A stretch of DNA of 64,000 nt from Kluyvera genomosp. 1 (GCF_001266615.1 NZ_LGHZ01000012.1:206316-270315); one strand, 5' to 3'. Positions 19,944-32,482 are shown, numbered from the stretch's first letter. Translations and numbers: made by a program. The notes: generated by a model not told the origin, from the sequence alone.

Positions 19944-20057
19944 ATTGATTGTGAAGGAGATCCAGAAATCAAACAATTTTTGCACAACTTCATCGCGATA
20001 TTTACAACCTAATTGGCTTTGTGACAGAGTGGCTCGCCGAAATTTCTGGAGAAAATG

Positions 20058-20516
20058 ATGAGCCTACAGTCTGTACGAGAATTCTTTGCCGAGAATGCCC
20101 CTGACATTGCGATTATCGAGCTTGAACAAAGTACAGCGACCGTTGCATTAGCCGCCGCTGCACACCAGGTAGAACCAGGGCAAATAGCAAAAACGTTATC
20201 ATTGAAGATTAAAGACAAGGTCATTTTAGTGGTCGCTAAAGGCGATGCACGTCTGGACAACAAAAAGCTAAAAGATACGTTTGGCGCGAAAGCAAGAATG
20301 CTCAGCAGCGACGAAGTCGTCGTGCTTACCGGGCATCCGGTTGGCGGCGTCTGCCCGTTCGGCCTGGAAAATCCACTGGCCGTTTATTGCGACATTTCGC
20401 TTCAACAGTATGAAGAGGTTCTACCTGCGGCTGGAGGCACCCACAGTGCCGTGCGAATTTCCCCCCAAAGAATGGCGAGCCTCACCGCAGCAACGTGGAT
20501 TGATGTTTGCCAGTAA
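20058..20516 (+). CDS. YbaK/EbsC-family aminoacyl-tRNA deacylase-like protein
   Basis: 152 residues. The YbaK/ProX fold is indicated by VEPGQIAKTLSLKI, the GHPVGGVCPFGL segment and the C-terminal GGTHSAVRISP motif. Relatives hydrolyse mischarged tRNAs (Cys-tRNA-Pro, Ser-tRNA-Thr and others) in trans. The second of two tandem ATGs (20058) fits the GGAG spacing better. It converges on bglJ, 10 bp away. Which tRNA it edits cannot be read from the sequence. Confidence 0.88.
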   Translation: MSLQSVREFFAENAPDIAIIELEQSTATVALAAAAHQVEPGQIAKTLSLKIKDKVILVVAKGDARLDNKKLKDTFGAKARMLSSDEVVVLTGHPVGGVCPFGLENPLAVYCDISLQQYEEVLPAAGGTHSAVRISPQRMASLTAATWIDVCQ

Positions 20517-20526
20517 GCGATATTCA

Positions 20527-21207
20527 TTATGCTGAGCGTAGCGGCTGCGTAAATGCAGTATTACGATCGGGTAAGGACACCAGTAAATCCGCCGCGCTCA
20601 GAAGGCCAACATCGGAACTCACGCCAAGCTTCGTCATCGCGTTAAATTTATGCGCGCGGATCGTTTTGATATTCCGCCCCAACCGCTGAGAGATTTCCAT
20701 CAACGAATAGCCATAAGTCATATAGCGTAAGATCATGTTCTCCGTTGGGCTAAGGAAATGACATTCGCTCCGAATCGACGAGGTCTCTTCACATTTATTC
20801 CCTAACGCCGCTTCACTCAGCAGATTGAGCATTTCCTGTTGCAGCTCAAGCAGCGTACAGGCTTTACTTAACACGCCATGGATATAGGTCGGTGAAAGGT
20901 GTTTGATTAGCGCCATTTCCGTTTTGTCATTGGCCAGTATGACTCGTACCATATCTGGAAAATCGCGTGCAATCTTCCCCAACGCATACAAACATTCAAT
21001 GCGTGAGTCTCGCGTTCCGGAAAGACAAAAAATCACCGCGTCATATGATGTTTGCCGCAACGCCTGGGTAAACTCGGCGATATTGCGGAAGTACTGAAAA
21101 GAACGATGCTCATCCTGAGCATTCATGAATAAATGACGCAATCCTACTGCAGTCATAATACAGTTCTCGATTACAGCAACGCACTGCTTCCCGCCGTGCT
21201 TTTCCAT
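20527..21207 (-). CDS. bglJ: LuxR-type transcriptional regulator BglJ
   Basis: 226 residues. An N-terminal response-regulator-like domain lacks a clear phosphoacceptor set; the C-terminal LuxR helix-turn-helix contains LSPTENMILRYMTYGYSLME and GRNIKTIRAHKFNAMTKLGV. In E. coli BglJ forms a heterodimer with RcsB to activate bgl and other loci. Its start overlaps the end of yjjQ by 37 bp, as expected for the yjjQ-bglJ operon. Confidence 0.93.
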   Translation of the reverse strand: MEKHGGKQCVAVIENCIMTAVGLRHLFMNAQDEHRSFQYFRNIAEFTQALRQTSYDAVIFCLSGTRDSRIECLYALGKIARDFPDMVRVILANDKTEMALIKHLSPTYIHGVLSKACTLLELQQEMLNLLSEAALGNKCEETSSIRSECHFLSPTENMILRYMTYGYSLMEISQRLGRNIKTIRAHKFNAMTKLGVSSDVGLLSAADLLVSLPDRNTAFTQPLRSA

Positions 21208-21893
21208 TCAGCTTGCTCTCCATAGGCTGTGTAGAGATTGAGTTCTTTAGTTCCCTGGCTGCTGTTGAGCCAGGCGTACATTTCGGCATTACTACGAAGA
21301 GCAAGACGACGCATTGCGCTATTCTTTTGCGCACTAATGGTTTTATTACTCTTCTTCAATAAAGCTGCAATTTGGTTGATACCCCATCCTTTCGCTAAAA
21401 GGCGGAGGACTTTGCGTTCTGACAGCGTCAGCATAATGAGCCGCTCGCTTTCACTTTCCGTATCATCATTTTTAGGCATTGAAAGCAGCGTCTGGCTAAT
21501 TTTCTCCACGCTCATACCACCCTGCTGAATGGCCTGAATGACGCGCTCAACCGAGTCAGAATCCGAAAGTAAGGTACTTTCCGGACGCATGAGAAACTCA
21601 ACGGCCAGCGCATAGTATTGCCGACCAATCATGAACACCCAGTGAATATCGCGATACTGCGACAATAACGTATAGTATTGTTCGCAAAGAGCTCGGGGAT
21701 TTCTGATATCGCCTGAAAAATCAATAATGACAACATCAGCACGGCGAAGTTGAAGTAGCGTCAGCTCTTCCAGAGTCTGACAAAAGTTGAGTTCGTAATC
21801 GGGGAAGTGCGCCCCCATGATAGTGCTAAGCCCGGACTGCATTACCGGTATTTTACTGATGATGACTGCGAACTTGCAGAATTCTGGCACCAT
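21171..21893 (-). CDS. yjjQ: LuxR-type transcriptional regulator YjjQ
   Basis: 240 residues from ATG 21893 (MVPEFCKFAVIISKIP). The upstream in-frame part (MVYFLLILFLFLMYL) is AT-rich intergenic sequence and has no family match. The C-terminal HTH LTLSERKVLRLLAKGWGINQ and KKSNKTISAQKNSAMRRLAL is LuxR-type. In E. coli the yjjQ-bglJ operon is silenced by H-NS; the AT-rich 273-bp upstream region here is consistent with that. YjjQ is reported there to repress motility and capsule genes. Confidence 0.92.
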   Translation of the reverse strand: MVPEFCKFAVIISKIPVMQSGLSTIMGAHFPDYELNFCQTLEELTLLQLRRADVVIIDFSGDIRNPRALCEQYYTLLSQYRDIHWVFMIGRQYYALAVEFLMRPESTLLSDSDSVERVIQAIQQGGMSVEKISQTLLSMPKNDDTESESERLIMLTLSERKVLRLLAKGWGINQIAALLKKSNKTISAQKNSAMRRLALRSNAEMYAWLNSSQGTKELNLYTAYGEQAEWKSTAGSSALL

Positions 21894-22166
21894 ATAACCT
21901 CCGTATCCATTCGAAGATTCATTTCCTGAATATAAATACATCAAGAACAGAAATAATATTAACAGGAAATAAACCAATCCTTTTCTATTTCCTTAAATAG
22001 AATATTTTTGACGCTTTGTGCCAGTCTATTAGTTGATACAGCTGTATTGAATCACTGGCTGTGTTGACTAAATCAGTATTACATATCAATCAATGAGCAA
22101 TCACTTAGAAAACATTAATCCCAAGATAAGTAAAAATTAAAATTCATCCACACTATTTAACCCGGA

Positions 22167-23057
22167 TCACTCTATTTCTAATTTGAATTCCTTCGGGGTC
22201 ATACCGCCCTTTTTACGGAAAAATCGGGAAAAATAAGTGACATCACTAAACCCTAAGTAATCAGAGATTTGTGTCACTGTCATACTGGTGTACTGCAGGC
22301 TTCTTTTCGCTTCCAGCAGCAGGCGCTGATGCAACACCCCCAACGCACTGGCACCGTGAAACTCCCGGCATAAACAGTTTAAGTGCGTTGTGGACACTCC
22401 TAATTTTTGCGCATATTCGGCAAGCGAAAGATGTTCACGATAGTGGCTTTCAATGAGTCGAGAAAATTGTCGTAGCACAACACGTTTACGCTCACTTTTG
22501 TCTTCAATCACAGTAGGTTGCGAGCCTTGCCGGTTAAGCCAGACCAGCAGCGCGCTAAGTAATGAGTACAGCATCATTTCACGCGCATCATTATCTTGTG
22601 TGTATTCATGGAGTAACGTCGAAAACAGCGTCTGAATATGTCGATTCGATCGGTTAACCGGGATACAGTCAGGTCGACTGAGAACATCAAGCTGACGGCC
22701 AAACTGTGTCTCCAGTCGACTTAATAAAGGCAATGCCAGCGACAGGACATACCCTTGGGTACCCGGTGAAAAACGAAATCCATGCACACAGAGCGATGGA
22801 ACGACTTGAATACTAGACTCAGTCACCACTCGCCGCTCCCCCTCTATTTCAATATCTGCCTGCCCTTTATGCAGATAAAGCAGCTGTACCAGCTCCGCAT
22901 GCTGGTGCACCTGAATATGCCACTCGTACAGGCTGCTTCGCTGAAGGATTGATTCACAGTGCAGCAGATCGGGCGTTGGCCAGCCCTTTTGTTCACCATA
23001 GAGCTTAAAGACCGGCACAATATTGACCGACTGTCCCGCGCCTCCCGCTCGTTTCAT
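22167..23057 (-). CDS. AraC-family regulator, PobR-like
   Basis: 296 residues. An N-terminal cupin-like sensor part contains HIQVHQHAELVQLLYLHKGQ; the C-terminal double helix-turn-helix includes LSLAEYAQKLGVSTTHLNCL and the AraC signature QISDYLGFSDVTYFSRFFRK. It starts 3 bp after the pobA stop on the same strand, so it is the second gene of a pobA-regulator operon. It is therefore the likely 4-hydroxybenzoate-responsive activator; this rests on gene position and family. Confidence 0.9.
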   Translation of the reverse strand: MKRAGGAGQSVNIVPVFKLYGEQKGWPTPDLLHCESILQRSSLYEWHIQVHQHAELVQLLYLHKGQADIEIEGERRVVTESSIQVVPSLCVHGFRFSPGTQGYVLSLALPLLSRLETQFGRQLDVLSRPDCIPVNRSNRHIQTLFSTLLHEYTQDNDAREMMLYSLLSALLVWLNRQGSQPTVIEDKSERKRVVLRQFSRLIESHYREHLSLAEYAQKLGVSTTHLNCLCREFHGASALGVLHQRLLLEAKRSLQYTSMTVTQISDYLGFSDVTYFSRFFRKKGGMTPKEFKLEIE

Positions 23058-23060
23058 TCT

Positions 23061-24254
<1,194 letters not shown>

Positions 24255-24524
24255 TCACATTCTGGTTAATTATTTGTTTATTTTGTGTATCGATAAAGTT
24301 TCAGAATGCATTTTTGATAAGTCAGTAACGAAAAAGAAGGCCAGAATCCGTTCAAAAATTGCACTTTCGAACAGTTTTTCAAAAGTGTGGGCAACATCAA
24401 CTCTTTGCTCCTGAGCAATTGCCGTTGAATTTTTGCACATTGTTTGATCCCAACCGGATAGCCCTCGCGCACTCTTCGGGTAAAAGTAGGTCATTACGCG
24501 GACGTTTTTTTGGTCAGGGTCATT

Positions 24525-25301
24525 ATGGAAGTCGATCAGTCAGAACAACGAGTCATCACCCGGCTCTGTATTCAGTGCGGTCTTTTTTTATTGCAGCATG
24601 GTGCGGAAAGTGCCCTGGTGGAGGAGCTCTCAACTAGACTTGGGCGCGCACTGGGCATGGACAGCGTCGAAAGTGCGATTTCCTCAAACGCGATTGTTCT
24701 AACCACCATCAAAGACGGGCTGTGCCTCACCTCGACGCGCAAAAATAGCGATCGTGGCATTAACATGCACGTAGTAACCGAAGTGCAGCACATCGTCATT
24801 ATGGCCGAGCATAAATTGCTGGATCATAAAGACGTTGCGAAGCGTTTTTCACAAATCAAACCCTTGCGCTACCCGCGGTGGCTAGTCGTGCTGATGGTTG
24901 GGCTATCGTGTGCCTGCTTCTGTAAGCTCAACAACGGTGGTTGGGATGGCGCATTCGTCACCTTCTGCGCCAGCACCGTGGCGATGTATATCCGTCAGTT
25001 GCTGACGCACCGCTCAATGCATCCACAAATCAACTTCGGCCTGACCGCCTTCGTGGCAACCACCGTTTCCGGGCTAATGCTACAGCTGCCAGCTTTCCAG
25101 CAAACATCGACCGTCGCTATGGCGGCCAGCGTGCTGTTACTGGTCCCCGGTTTTCCGCTGATCAACTCGGTCGCCGACATGTTTAAAGGCCATATCAATA
25201 CCGGGCTCGCTCGCTGGGCCATCGCCAGCCTGTTGACGCTGGCAACCTGTGTGGGCGTTGTCATGGCTATGACCTTATGGGGGCTACGCGGATGGGTGTA
25301 A
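24525..25301 (+). CDS. yjjP: inner-membrane exporter subunit YjjP
   Basis: 258 residues from ATG 24525, with AGGG 5-6 bp upstream. A soluble N-terminal half (ThrE-like, with [20 protein letters not shown]) precedes about five transmembrane helices. Together with YjjB it forms a split ThrE-type exporter, reported in E. coli to release succinate. The yjjB start lies inside its last codons (10 bp overlap), consistent with obligate co-expression. Confidence 0.94.
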   Translation: MEVDQSEQRVITRLCIQCGLFLLQHGAESALVEELSTRLGRALGMDSVESAISSNAIVLTTIKDGLCLTSTRKNSDRGINMHVVTEVQHIVIMAEHKLLDHKDVAKRFSQIKPLRYPRWLVVLMVGLSCACFCKLNNGGWDGAFVTFCASTVAMYIRQLLTHRSMHPQINFGLTAFVATTVSGLMLQLPAFQQTSTVAMAASVLLLVPGFPLINSVADMFKGHINTGLARWAIASLLTLATCVGVVMAMTLWGLRGWV

Positions 25302-25765
25302 TCGATTTTCTGTTACTACTGGCGCAGGACATGGTGTTGTCTGCCATTCCGGCCGTGGGCTTTGCGATGGTCTTTAACGTTCCGCAGCGCGCGCTTCCTT
25401 GGTGCGCGCTACTTGGCGCTATCGGCCACGCTTCGCGCTTTACCATGATGACTGCCGGTTTTAATATTGAATGGGCCACTTTCCTGGCGGCGATGTTGGT
25501 TGGCAGCATTGGCATTCAATGGTCGCGCTGGTATCTGGCGCATCCAAAAATATTCACCGTGGCGGCCGTGATCCCCATGTTCCCCGGCATATCAGCGTAT
25601 ACCGCGATGATCTCAGCGGTGAAAATCAGCCACTTTGGTTATACCGAAGAGATGATGATCACTTTGTTGAGCAACTTCCTCAAAGCATCATCTATCGTGG
25701 GTGCACTGTCCATCGGCCTGTCAATTCCCGGGCTGTGGCTCTATCGCAAGCGTCCGCGGGTTTAA
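25292..25765 (+). CDS. yjjB: inner-membrane exporter subunit YjjB
   Basis: 157 residues starting [15 protein letters not shown]. Four to five transmembrane helices; the conserved segment [20 protein letters not shown] is the ThrE C-terminal signature. I take 25292 as start because it gives the E. coli length; an ATG five codons earlier is possible. Partner of YjjP. Confidence 0.94.
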   Translation: MGVIDFLLLLAQDMVLSAIPAVGFAMVFNVPQRALPWCALLGAIGHASRFTMMTAGFNIEWATFLAAMLVGSIGIQWSRWYLAHPKIFTVAAVIPMFPGISAYTAMISAVKISHFGYTEEMMITLLSNFLKASSIVGALSIGLSIPGLWLYRKRPRV

Positions 25766-25880
25766 CAGCAAACGCGGTACGGGAGAGTGCCGCCCTTGCC
25801 CAAGCTTGTGCTACTATGTGCAGTATTCGTGCGGGTTTCCTGCACCCTTCCCGTTGTTTTTTCTGTATTGAGATAGTGTT

Positions 25881-26420
25881 ATGTCTTCGCGAATTTTAAC
25901 GCCTAACGTGATTGGTATTGATGCGTTCATCGCCGATCCTGTGGCTATTCTTGCGCAAACCCAGGGCGGCGCGCTCGCGGTGTTTGCCAATAATGCGCCT
26001 GCGTTCTATGCCATTACGCCAGAGCGGCTGGCACAGCTGCTGGCGCTGGAAGAAAAACTATCCCGTCCAGGTAGCGACGTGGCGCTGGATGCACAGTTTT
26101 TTGAAGAATCTACCCCAGCGCCTATCGCTGTACCAATGGGTAAATTTGCCATGTACGCAGGCTGGCAGCCCGATGCAGAGTTTCTACGACTTTCCGCGCT
26201 GTGGGGCATTGCGCTTAGCGAACCGGTCACGCCGGAAGAGCTGGCCTCGTTCGTCGCATACTGGCAGGCAGAAGGCAAAGTCTTCCATCACGTCCAGTGG
26301 CAGCAAAAATTGGCGCGCAGCGTACAGATGGGGCGGGCAAACGGTAGCAGCCAGGCGCGTCGTGATATCAATACGGTCAGCGAGCCTGACAGTCATATTC
26401 CACCGGGTTTCAGAGGTTGA
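25881..26420 (+). CDS. dnaT: primosomal protein DnaT
   Basis: Component of the PriA-PriB-DnaT primosome that reloads DnaB after fork collapse. 179 residues, the E. coli length. The C-terminal region [21 protein letters not shown] is the conserved ssDNA/oligomerisation part. It is followed after 2 bp by dnaC in the same operon. The 115-bp gap after yjjB should hold the promoter. Confidence 0.97.
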   Translation: MSSRILTPNVIGIDAFIADPVAILAQTQGGALAVFANNAPAFYAITPERLAQLLALEEKLSRPGSDVALDAQFFEESTPAPIAVPMGKFAMYAGWQPDAEFLRLSALWGIALSEPVTPEELASFVAYWQAEGKVFHHVQWQQKLARSVQMGRANGSSQARRDINTVSEPDSHIPPGFRG

Positions 26421-26422
26421 GC

Positions 26423-27160
26423 ATGAAAGACGTTGGCGAATTAATGAAACGCTTGCAGAAGATGATGCCGGCACACATCAAACCGGCGTTTAAAACCGGC
26501 GAGGAACTGCTCGCCTGGCAAAAGGAACAGGGCGAGATCCGTGCTGCCGCGCTGGCACGAGAAAACCGCGCCATGAAGATGCAACGCACCTTCAACCGCT
26601 CTGGGATTCGTCCCCTGCACCAGAACTGCTCGTTTGATAACTACCGCGTCGAAAACGAAGGCCAGATGAACGCGTTGGCGAAAGCGCGCCAGTACGTCGA
26701 TGAATTCGACGGCAACATCGCCAGCTTTATCTTCTCAGGCAAACCGGGCACCGGTAAAAACCACCTGGCAGCCGCCATCTGCAACGAATTGCTGCTGCGC
26801 GGTAAATCGGTGCTGATCATTACCGTCGCCGATATTATGTCAGCCATGAAAGAGACTTTCGGCAATCGGGAAACCAGCGAAGAACAGCTGTTAAGCGATC
26901 TGAGCAACGTCGATTTGCTGGTTATCGATGAGATCGGCATGCAGACCGAATCACGTTATGAAAAAGTGATCATTAACCAAATCGTCGATCGTCGCTCCTC
27001 ATCCAAACGACCGACCGGTATGCTAACCAACAGCAATCTGGACGAGATGAATAAGATGTTGGGCGAGCGTGTGATGGACCGCATGCGCCTTGGCAACAGC
27101 TTGTGGGTCATTTTTAACTGGGATAGCTATCGCAGTCGCGTCACTGGCAAAGAGTATTAA
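26423..27160 (+). CDS. dnaC: DNA replication helicase loader DnaC
   Basis: AAA+ ATPase that loads DnaB helicase at oriC and at restart forks. 245 residues from ATG 26423. The N-terminal DnaB-binding segment is MKDVGELMKRLQKMMPAH; Walker A GKPGTGKNHLA, Walker B LLVIDEIG and the arginine-finger box near DRMRLGNSLWVIF are intact. Translation is probably coupled to dnaT, whose stop lies 2 bp upstream. Confidence 0.98.
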   Translation: MKDVGELMKRLQKMMPAHIKPAFKTGEELLAWQKEQGEIRAAALARENRAMKMQRTFNRSGIRPLHQNCSFDNYRVENEGQMNALAKARQYVDEFDGNIASFIFSGKPGTGKNHLAAAICNELLLRGKSVLIITVADIMSAMKETFGNRETSEEQLLSDLSNVDLLVIDEIGMQTESRYEKVIINQIVDRRSSSKRPTGMLTNSNLDEMNKMLGERVMDRMRLGNSLWVIFNWDSYRSRVTGKEY

Positions 27161-27228
27161 GATAAATCCGGTGAATGGGAAGCGTATACTCATCAGGTTA
27201 ACCTTTACTAGCACACACGAGTCCACCC

Positions 27229-27717
27229 ATGAAATCAGTAAAATCGATGCTTTGCCGCGTAATCATTGCTAGCGCGTTTGTTTCCACTGCGGCAGGTGCC
27301 GTATCGTTACAGGATCTGAGCAGCGCAGCCACTCAGCTTAGCGGCGGAAGCAGCACGCAAAGCGGCGGTTCTTCACTTTCGTCCCTGACCAGCCTGCTCA
27401 GCGGCGGCAGCCAATCACTGAGCTCCAGCACCATGAATAATGCCGCTGGGATCATGCAGTATTGTGCAAAAGAGAAACTGGCCTCCGTGACTAACGTTGA
27501 TAACGTGAAAAACCAGGTGCTGGATAAACTGGGCCTGAGCACACCGGCTGAACAGAAAAAAGATACCGGCTATATGGACGGCATCGAAGGTCTGCTTAAT
27601 GCCAAAGATGGCCAGAAGTTGGATCTCGACAGTTTAGGTAACACCGAACTGGGCAAAAAAGTGAAAACGAAAGCCTGCGATCTGGTGCTGAAACAAGGCG
27701 TTAACTTCCTTTCCTAA
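27229..27717 (+). CDS. yjjA: DUF2501 periplasmic protein YjjA
   Basis: 162 residues. A cleavable signal peptide (about residues 1-24, ending STAAGA) is followed by a Ser/Gly-rich low-complexity stretch (residues 35-70) and a compact C-terminal domain with two Cys (MQYCAKEK and KACDLVLK) that could form a disulfide. The function is unknown. The location after dnaC is as in E. coli. A long perfect hairpin follows the stop. Confidence 0.93.
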   Translation: MKSVKSMLCRVIIASAFVSTAAGAVSLQDLSSAATQLSGGSSTQSGGSSLSSLTSLLSGGSQSLSSSTMNNAAGIMQYCAKEKLASVTNVDNVKNQVLDKLGLSTPAEQKKDTGYMDGIEGLLNAKDGQKLDLDSLGNTELGKKVKTKACDLVLKQGVNFLS

Positions 27718-27724
27718 TGCTTTT

Positions 27725-27757
27725 GCGGTGAATAAAATCATGCATTTTATTCACCGC
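27725..27757. terminator. hairpin after yjjA
   Basis: Perfect 14-bp stem GCGGTGAATAAAAT / ATTTTATTCACCGC with loop CATGC. The stem is mixed in composition and no long T-run follows, so it may be a terminator or an mRNA 3'-end stabiliser. Confidence 0.6.
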
Positions 27758-27913
27758 TAATATTCCTCCGCTAAAAAAATCGCCTATTTCTAAACCAATT
27801 CTGAATAACAGCACACTTTCACCACGATAGAATTGCAGACAGATGACGACACAATTACATTGTGAAGTTAATTTCTGTTCAGCCAGCACACCTGGCGCTG
27901 TTGGGGACGTGTA

Positions 27914-30208
27914 GTGTCAGAGTTGTTATCCCTCGTGCTCTTTCTGGCTTCTATCGCCATTTACGCGTGGAAGGCGGGGCGTAATAAGTGGTGGTTTGCT
28001 GCCACCTTAGCGGTACTGGGCCTGTTTGTGGTCCTCAATATTACGCTGTATGCAAGTGACTACTTCACCGGCGATGGTATCAACGATGCGGTGCTCTACA
28101 CCCTAACGAATAGCCTAACGGGCGCGGGTGTCGGCAAATACATTCTTCCAGGGCTGGGTATTGTTGTCGCGCTGGTCGCCGTATTCAGCGGTCTAGGCTG
28201 GTTGCTGCGCCGCCGCCGTCATCATCCCCATCACTTTGGTTATAGCCTGCTGGCACTGATTCTGGCGGTCGGTTCTGTTGACGCCAGCCCGGCGTTTCGT
28301 CAGATTAGCGAGCTGGTAAAATCGCAGTCGCGCGATGGCGACCCTGACTTCTCGGCCTACTATAAAGAGCCGTCGAAGACGATCCCGAATCCGAAATTAA
28401 ACCTCGTCTACATCTATGGTGAAAGCCTCGAGCGCACCTACTTTGATGAGCAGGCCTTCCCTAATTTGGCCCCTGAACTGGGTGCACTGAAGAACGAAGG
28501 ACTGGATTTCAGCCATACCATGCAGCTGCCAGGCACCGACTACACGATTGCCGGAATGGTCGCCTCCCAGTGCGGTATTCCGCTCTTTGCGCCGTTTGAA
28601 GGCAACGCTTCTGCTTCACTTTCCAGCTTTTTCCCACAGAATATCTGTCTTGGCGATATCCTGAAAAACTCGGGCTACGAGAACTACTTCGTTCAGGGTG
28701 CCAACCTGCGCTTTGCCGGGAAAGACGTATTCCTGAAATCGCACGGCTTTGATTACCTGTACGGCGCGGAAGAGTTGAAAACCACCGTTGCCGATCCGGC
28801 CTACAAAAACGACTGGGGCTACTACGATGACACCGTGCTGGATGAAGCCTGGAAGAAATTTGAAACCCTCTCCCGCGAAGGGAAACGTTTCTCGCTGTTT
28901 ACCTTAACCGTAGACACTCACCACCCGGATGGTTTTATCTCCCGCACCTGCAACCGCAAACGCTACGACATCAACGGTAAAGCCAACCAGTCGTTTAGCG
29001 CGGTGGCCTGCAGCCAGGAAAACATTGCCGAATTTATCAATAAGATCAAAGCATCGCCGTGGTTCAAAGACACCGTTATCGTCGTCTCCTCCGATCATCT
29101 GGCGATGAAAAATACCGCCTGGGATGAACTGAACAAACAGGACCGCAGCAATCTATTCTTCGTACTGCGCGGTGATAAGCCCGACGAGCAAGATCTACTG
29201 GCGGTGAAGCGTAACACCATGGATAACGGCGCCACGGTGCTCGATATTCTCGGCGGCGACAACTTTATCGGCCTCGGGCGCAGCAGCCTGTCAGGGCAGT
29301 CGCTTTCTGAAGTGTTCCTCAACATGAAAGAAAAAGTGCTGGCCTGGAAGCCCGACGTCATTCGCCTGTGGAACTTCCCGAAAGAGATGAAAACCTTCTC
29401 TATCGACACCCAGAAAAACATGATTGCGTTCTCCGGCAGCCATTTCCGCCTGCCGTTGCTGCTGCGCGTGTCGGATAACCGCGTAGAGCCGCTGCCGGAA
29501 AGTGAGTACTCCGCGCCGCTGCGCTACCAGTTAGCTGACTTCGCTCCTCGCGATAATTTCGTCTGGATTGACCGCTGCTATAAGATGGCACAGCTGTGGT
29601 CACCAGCACTGTCGCTCTCCACCAACTGGTGCGTTTCGCAGGGCCAGTTGGGCGGCGAGCAGAAAGTGCAGCAGGTCGATAAAGCCATGTGGAACGGTAA
29701 AACCGAATTTAAAGACACGGTTATCGACATGGTGCGCTACAAAGGCAACGTCGACTCGCTGAAAATCGTCGATAACGATATTCGCTATAAGGCCGACAGC
29801 TTTATCTTCAACGTTGCCGGTGCGCCGGAAGAGGTGAGGAGCTTTAGCGGCATCTCGCGTCCTGAATCCTGGGGCCGCTGGTCTAACGCGCAGTTGGGCA
29901 AAGAAGTGAAGATTGAGTACCAGCATCCGCTGCCGAAACGCTTCGATCTGGTGATCACCGCCAAAGCCTATGGCCCTAACGCCAATCAACCGATCCCGGT
30001 TCGCGTGGGCAAAAGCGAACAGCTGCTGACGCTAAACAACGATGTCACCACGACCACGCTGCATTTTGATAACCCTGCAAATGCCAATACGCTGGTGATC
30101 GTGCCGCCGGATCCGCAGTCGACGAACGATGGCAACATTCTCGGTCACTCCCCGCGCCAGCTGGGTATTGGCATGGTAGAAATCAAAGTTGTCGCTTCGG
30201 AAGGCTAA
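27914..30208 (+). CDS. opgB: phosphoglycerol transferase I (OpgB/MdoB)
   Basis: Transfers sn-1-phosphoglycerol from phosphatidylglycerol to periplasmic osmoregulated glucans. 764 residues with a GTG start, [20 protein letters not shown]. Three to four N-terminal membrane helices are followed by a periplasmic alkaline-phosphatase/sulfatase-type domain: metal-site segments [14 protein letters not shown], the nucleophile Thr in [24 protein letters not shown] and [10 protein letters not shown]-terminal beta-rich domain extends to residue 764. It stands alone between yjjA and a GNAT gene. Confidence 0.97.
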   Translation: MSELLSLVLFLASIAIYAWKAGRNKWWFAATLAVLGLFVVLNITLYASDYFTGDGINDAVLYTLTNSLTGAGVGKYILPGLGIVVALVAVFSGLGWLLRRRRHHPHHFGYSLLALILAVGSVDASPAFRQISELVKSQSRDGDPDFSAYYKEPSKTIPNPKLNLVYIYGESLERTYFDEQAFPNLAPELGALKNEGLDFSHTMQLPGTDYTIAGMVASQCGIPLFAPFEGNASASLSSFFPQNICLGDILKNSGYENYFVQGANLRFAGKDVFLKSHGFDYLYGAEELKTTVADPAYKNDWGYYDDTVLDEAWKKFETLSREGKRFSLFTLTVDTHHPDGFISRTCNRKRYDINGKANQSFSAVACSQENIAEFINKIKASPWFKDTVIVVSSDHLAMKNTAWDELNKQDRSNLFFVLRGDKPDEQDLLAVKRNTMDNGATVLDILGGDNFIGLGRSSLSGQSLSEVFLNMKEKVLAWKPDVIRLWNFPKEMKTFSIDTQKNMIAFSGSHFRLPLLLRVSDNRVEPLPESEYSAPLRYQLADFAPRDNFVWIDRCYKMAQLWSPALSLSTNWCVSQGQLGGEQKVQQVDKAMWNGKTEFKDTVIDMVRYKGNVDSLKIVDNDIRYKADSFIFNVAGAPEEVRSFSGISRPESWGRWSNAQLGKEVKIEYQHPLPKRFDLVITAKAYGPNANQPIPVRVGKSEQLLTLNNDVTTTTLHFDNPANANTLVIVPPDPQSTNDGNILGHSPRQLGIGMVEIKVVASEG

Positions 30209-30262
30209 CCAATCTAGCCCGGTAGCCGTCACCCTACCGGGCTTGTTCCCAAAGCAGGCCCT

Positions 30263-30778
30263 ATGATCTTCTCCTGTCGCCCGACCACCCAACTTGATAT
30301 TGCCGCCCTGCCCGCCATTGAACGCGCAGCAGGACAGCGCTTCGCCCAAATACCTGAACTGGCCTGGCTTGCCGAGGGGCCCGTTATTTCCATGGTTCAG
30401 CACCAGCAGGCCGCGTCTGACGGTATGAGCTGGGTTGTGCTGGCAGGAGATTGCCCGGTCGGTTTTCTGCTGGCTGAAGCGCAAGATGATTCGCTGTTTA
30501 TTTCCGAAATATCGCTGCATCTGGCCTGGCAGGGGCAAGGCTTAGGCCGTCGACTGATCGATTTTGTGGCAAAAGTGGCAAGGGTGAGAGGTTTTACATC
30601 GCTGACGTTAACGACATTTCGGGATATGCCGTGGAATGCGCCATGGTACGCGCGGATGGGGTTTGACATTCTGCCAGAGACGACGCTAAGCGCCGTACTC
30701 CGACAAAAACGACAAGAAGAGACTGCGCATGGCTTCGCGTATGAATCACGCTGCGCCATGCGCTTGAAGCTGGATTAG
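30263..30778 (+). CDS. GNAT-family N-acetyltransferase (substrate unknown)
   Basis: 171 residues. Acetyl-CoA-binding motif A is EISLHLAWQGQGLGRRLIDF; the APWYARMGFDILPE segment is the motif B region. I do not recognise a specific subfamily. It lies 54 bp after opgB, separated by the hairpin at 30216-30243 (AGCCCGGTAG / CTACCGGGCT), and converges on tsr. I do not recall a gene at this position in E. coli K-12. Confidence 0.88.
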   Translation: MIFSCRPTTQLDIAALPAIERAAGQRFAQIPELAWLAEGPVISMVQHQQAASDGMSWVVLAGDCPVGFLLAEAQDDSLFISEISLHLAWQGQGLGRRLIDFVAKVARVRGFTSLTLTTFRDMPWNAPWYARMGFDILPETTLSAVLRQKRQEETAHGFAYESRCAMRLKLD

Positions 30779-30788
30779 CGCGCCAGCA

Positions 30789-32453
30789 TCAGAAGGTTTC
30801 CCAATTTTCCCCAGTGTCGGTAGCGGCTGCTTTACGCAACGTCGTCGGCGCTACTGCAACTGCATTTGCTGGCTCACGTGCTGCCGCAGCCTGGCTTTGC
30901 TGAATACGGAACACGGCTACCGCTTGGGTCAGACGGCTCGCTTGTTCTTCCAGCGCGGCTGCCGCAGCGGCAGACTCTTCTACCAGCGAGGCGTTCTGCT
31001 GAGTCACGCGGTCCATCTCGGCAACCGCCAGCCCAACCTGATCGATCCCGCGGCTCTGCTCATCGGATGCCGAAGCGATTTCGCCCATGATATCGGTCAC
31101 GCGGGTTACCGCATTGACGATTTCATCCATGGTTTCACCCGCGCTTTCCACCAGCGTAGAACCGAGGTCAACGCGGCTAACTGAATCTTCAATCAGGCTT
31201 TTAATTTCGCGAGCCGCCTGGGCGCTGCGCTGCGCCAGGTTGCGTACTTCACCGGCTACCACGGCAAAACCACGACCTTGCTCGCCTGCACGCGCCGCTT
31301 CTACTGCGGCGTTCAGCGCCAGAATGTTGGTCTGGAAGGCAATACCGTCAATCACGCTGATAATATCGGCAATTTTCTGCGAACTGGCGGTAATATCGCG
31401 CATTGTCTGCACGACATTATCCACCACTTTACCGCCTTTCTGCGCGGTTTCCGACGCACTCAGCGCCAGATGGCTGGCCTGGCGGGCGTTTTCGGCGTTC
31501 TGCTTCACGGTCGCCGTCAGCTCTTCCATGCTGGCTGCAGTCTCTTCCAGAGAAGCGGCCTGCTGTTCGGTACGGGAAGAGAGATCGTTGTTGCCCATCG
31601 CGATTTCGCTGGCACCGCTATAAATCGCATCAGCACCCTGACGCACTTCACCCACGGTACGCGCCAGTTCACCCTGCATATGGCGCAGAGAGTGCGCCAG
31701 CTCGCCCATTTCGTTGTGGCTCTCCACATCGATGCGCTTCACCAGATCGCCACCGGCAATATGACGAATACTGTCGATTAAACGATTCAGTGGCGAGATA
31801 AGCGTTTTACGCACGCCCAGCCACACGAAGATAATCACCGCCAGTACAGCCACCATCACCGCGAACAGGATCCACAGCGCCTGGCTGTATGAGGCATTGT
31901 TGTCTTTCACCGCCATGTCATACAGGCTGTCGTTTTGCTGCAGATAGTTGACGTAAGCTTTCTCAAACCCGTCCTGATAGCCCTGAGTCGGCTGATCGAA
32001 GAATTCGTTGATCTTGCCCGCGCCCAGCAGCTGGATTAATTCGCCCAGTGCACCGTGGTAGATATCGTAGTTACGCTGAATTTCCAGAGCCGCCGCTTCG
32101 CTTTGACGCGGATCGCGCGGCATTCCTTGATATTCGGTCCAGCGCTTTTCCGCTTCTGCCAGCGATTTCGTGGCAATCTGCATCAGTTCAGCGACGGTTG
32201 CACCGCTGCCGATATTGTTCTGATCCATCATGTAGCGGATCCCGGCGCGGTTTAAGGTGTTACGCGTTTGCAGCAGGGCAACCCAGCTGCCGTTCAGCCC
32301 AGACTGCTGCTGACGCACGGTTTGTAGAATGGTGAAATTCTCTTTGTCATGCTTAAGAGAGTTAAAGAACAGCCCTCCAGAGGCCAACTGTAACAGGCCA
32401 AACAAGACCAAAACCAGCACGAGGCTAGTGACAATTTTAAGACGGTTTAACAT
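30789..32453 (-). CDS. tsr: methyl-accepting chemotaxis protein, serine receptor
   Basis: Inner-membrane chemoreceptor for serine and repellents, 554 residues. TM1 (about 7-30), a periplasmic four-helix ligand domain, TM2 (about 190-212), HAMP, methylation helices and the hairpin tip [20 protein letters not shown] are all present. The C-terminus ends NWETF, the CheR/CheB-docking pentapeptide of high-abundance receptors. A consensus sigma-28 promoter precedes it. Confidence 0.97.
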   Translation of the reverse strand: MLNRLKIVTSLVLVLVLFGLLQLASGGLFFNSLKHDKENFTILQTVRQQQSGLNGSWVALLQTRNTLNRAGIRYMMDQNNIGSGATVAELMQIATKSLAEAEKRWTEYQGMPRDPRQSEAAALEIQRNYDIYHGALGELIQLLGAGKINEFFDQPTQGYQDGFEKAYVNYLQQNDSLYDMAVKDNNASYSQALWILFAVMVAVLAVIIFVWLGVRKTLISPLNRLIDSIRHIAGGDLVKRIDVESHNEMGELAHSLRHMQGELARTVGEVRQGADAIYSGASEIAMGNNDLSSRTEQQAASLEETAASMEELTATVKQNAENARQASHLALSASETAQKGGKVVDNVVQTMRDITASSQKIADIISVIDGIAFQTNILALNAAVEAARAGEQGRGFAVVAGEVRNLAQRSAQAAREIKSLIEDSVSRVDLGSTLVESAGETMDEIVNAVTRVTDIMGEIASASDEQSRGIDQVGLAVAEMDRVTQQNASLVEESAAAAAALEEQASRLTQAVAVFRIQQSQAAAAREPANAVAVAPTTLRKAAATDTGENWETF

Positions 32454-32482
32454 GTTTCTCTTTCCTTTAGACGAATAACAAA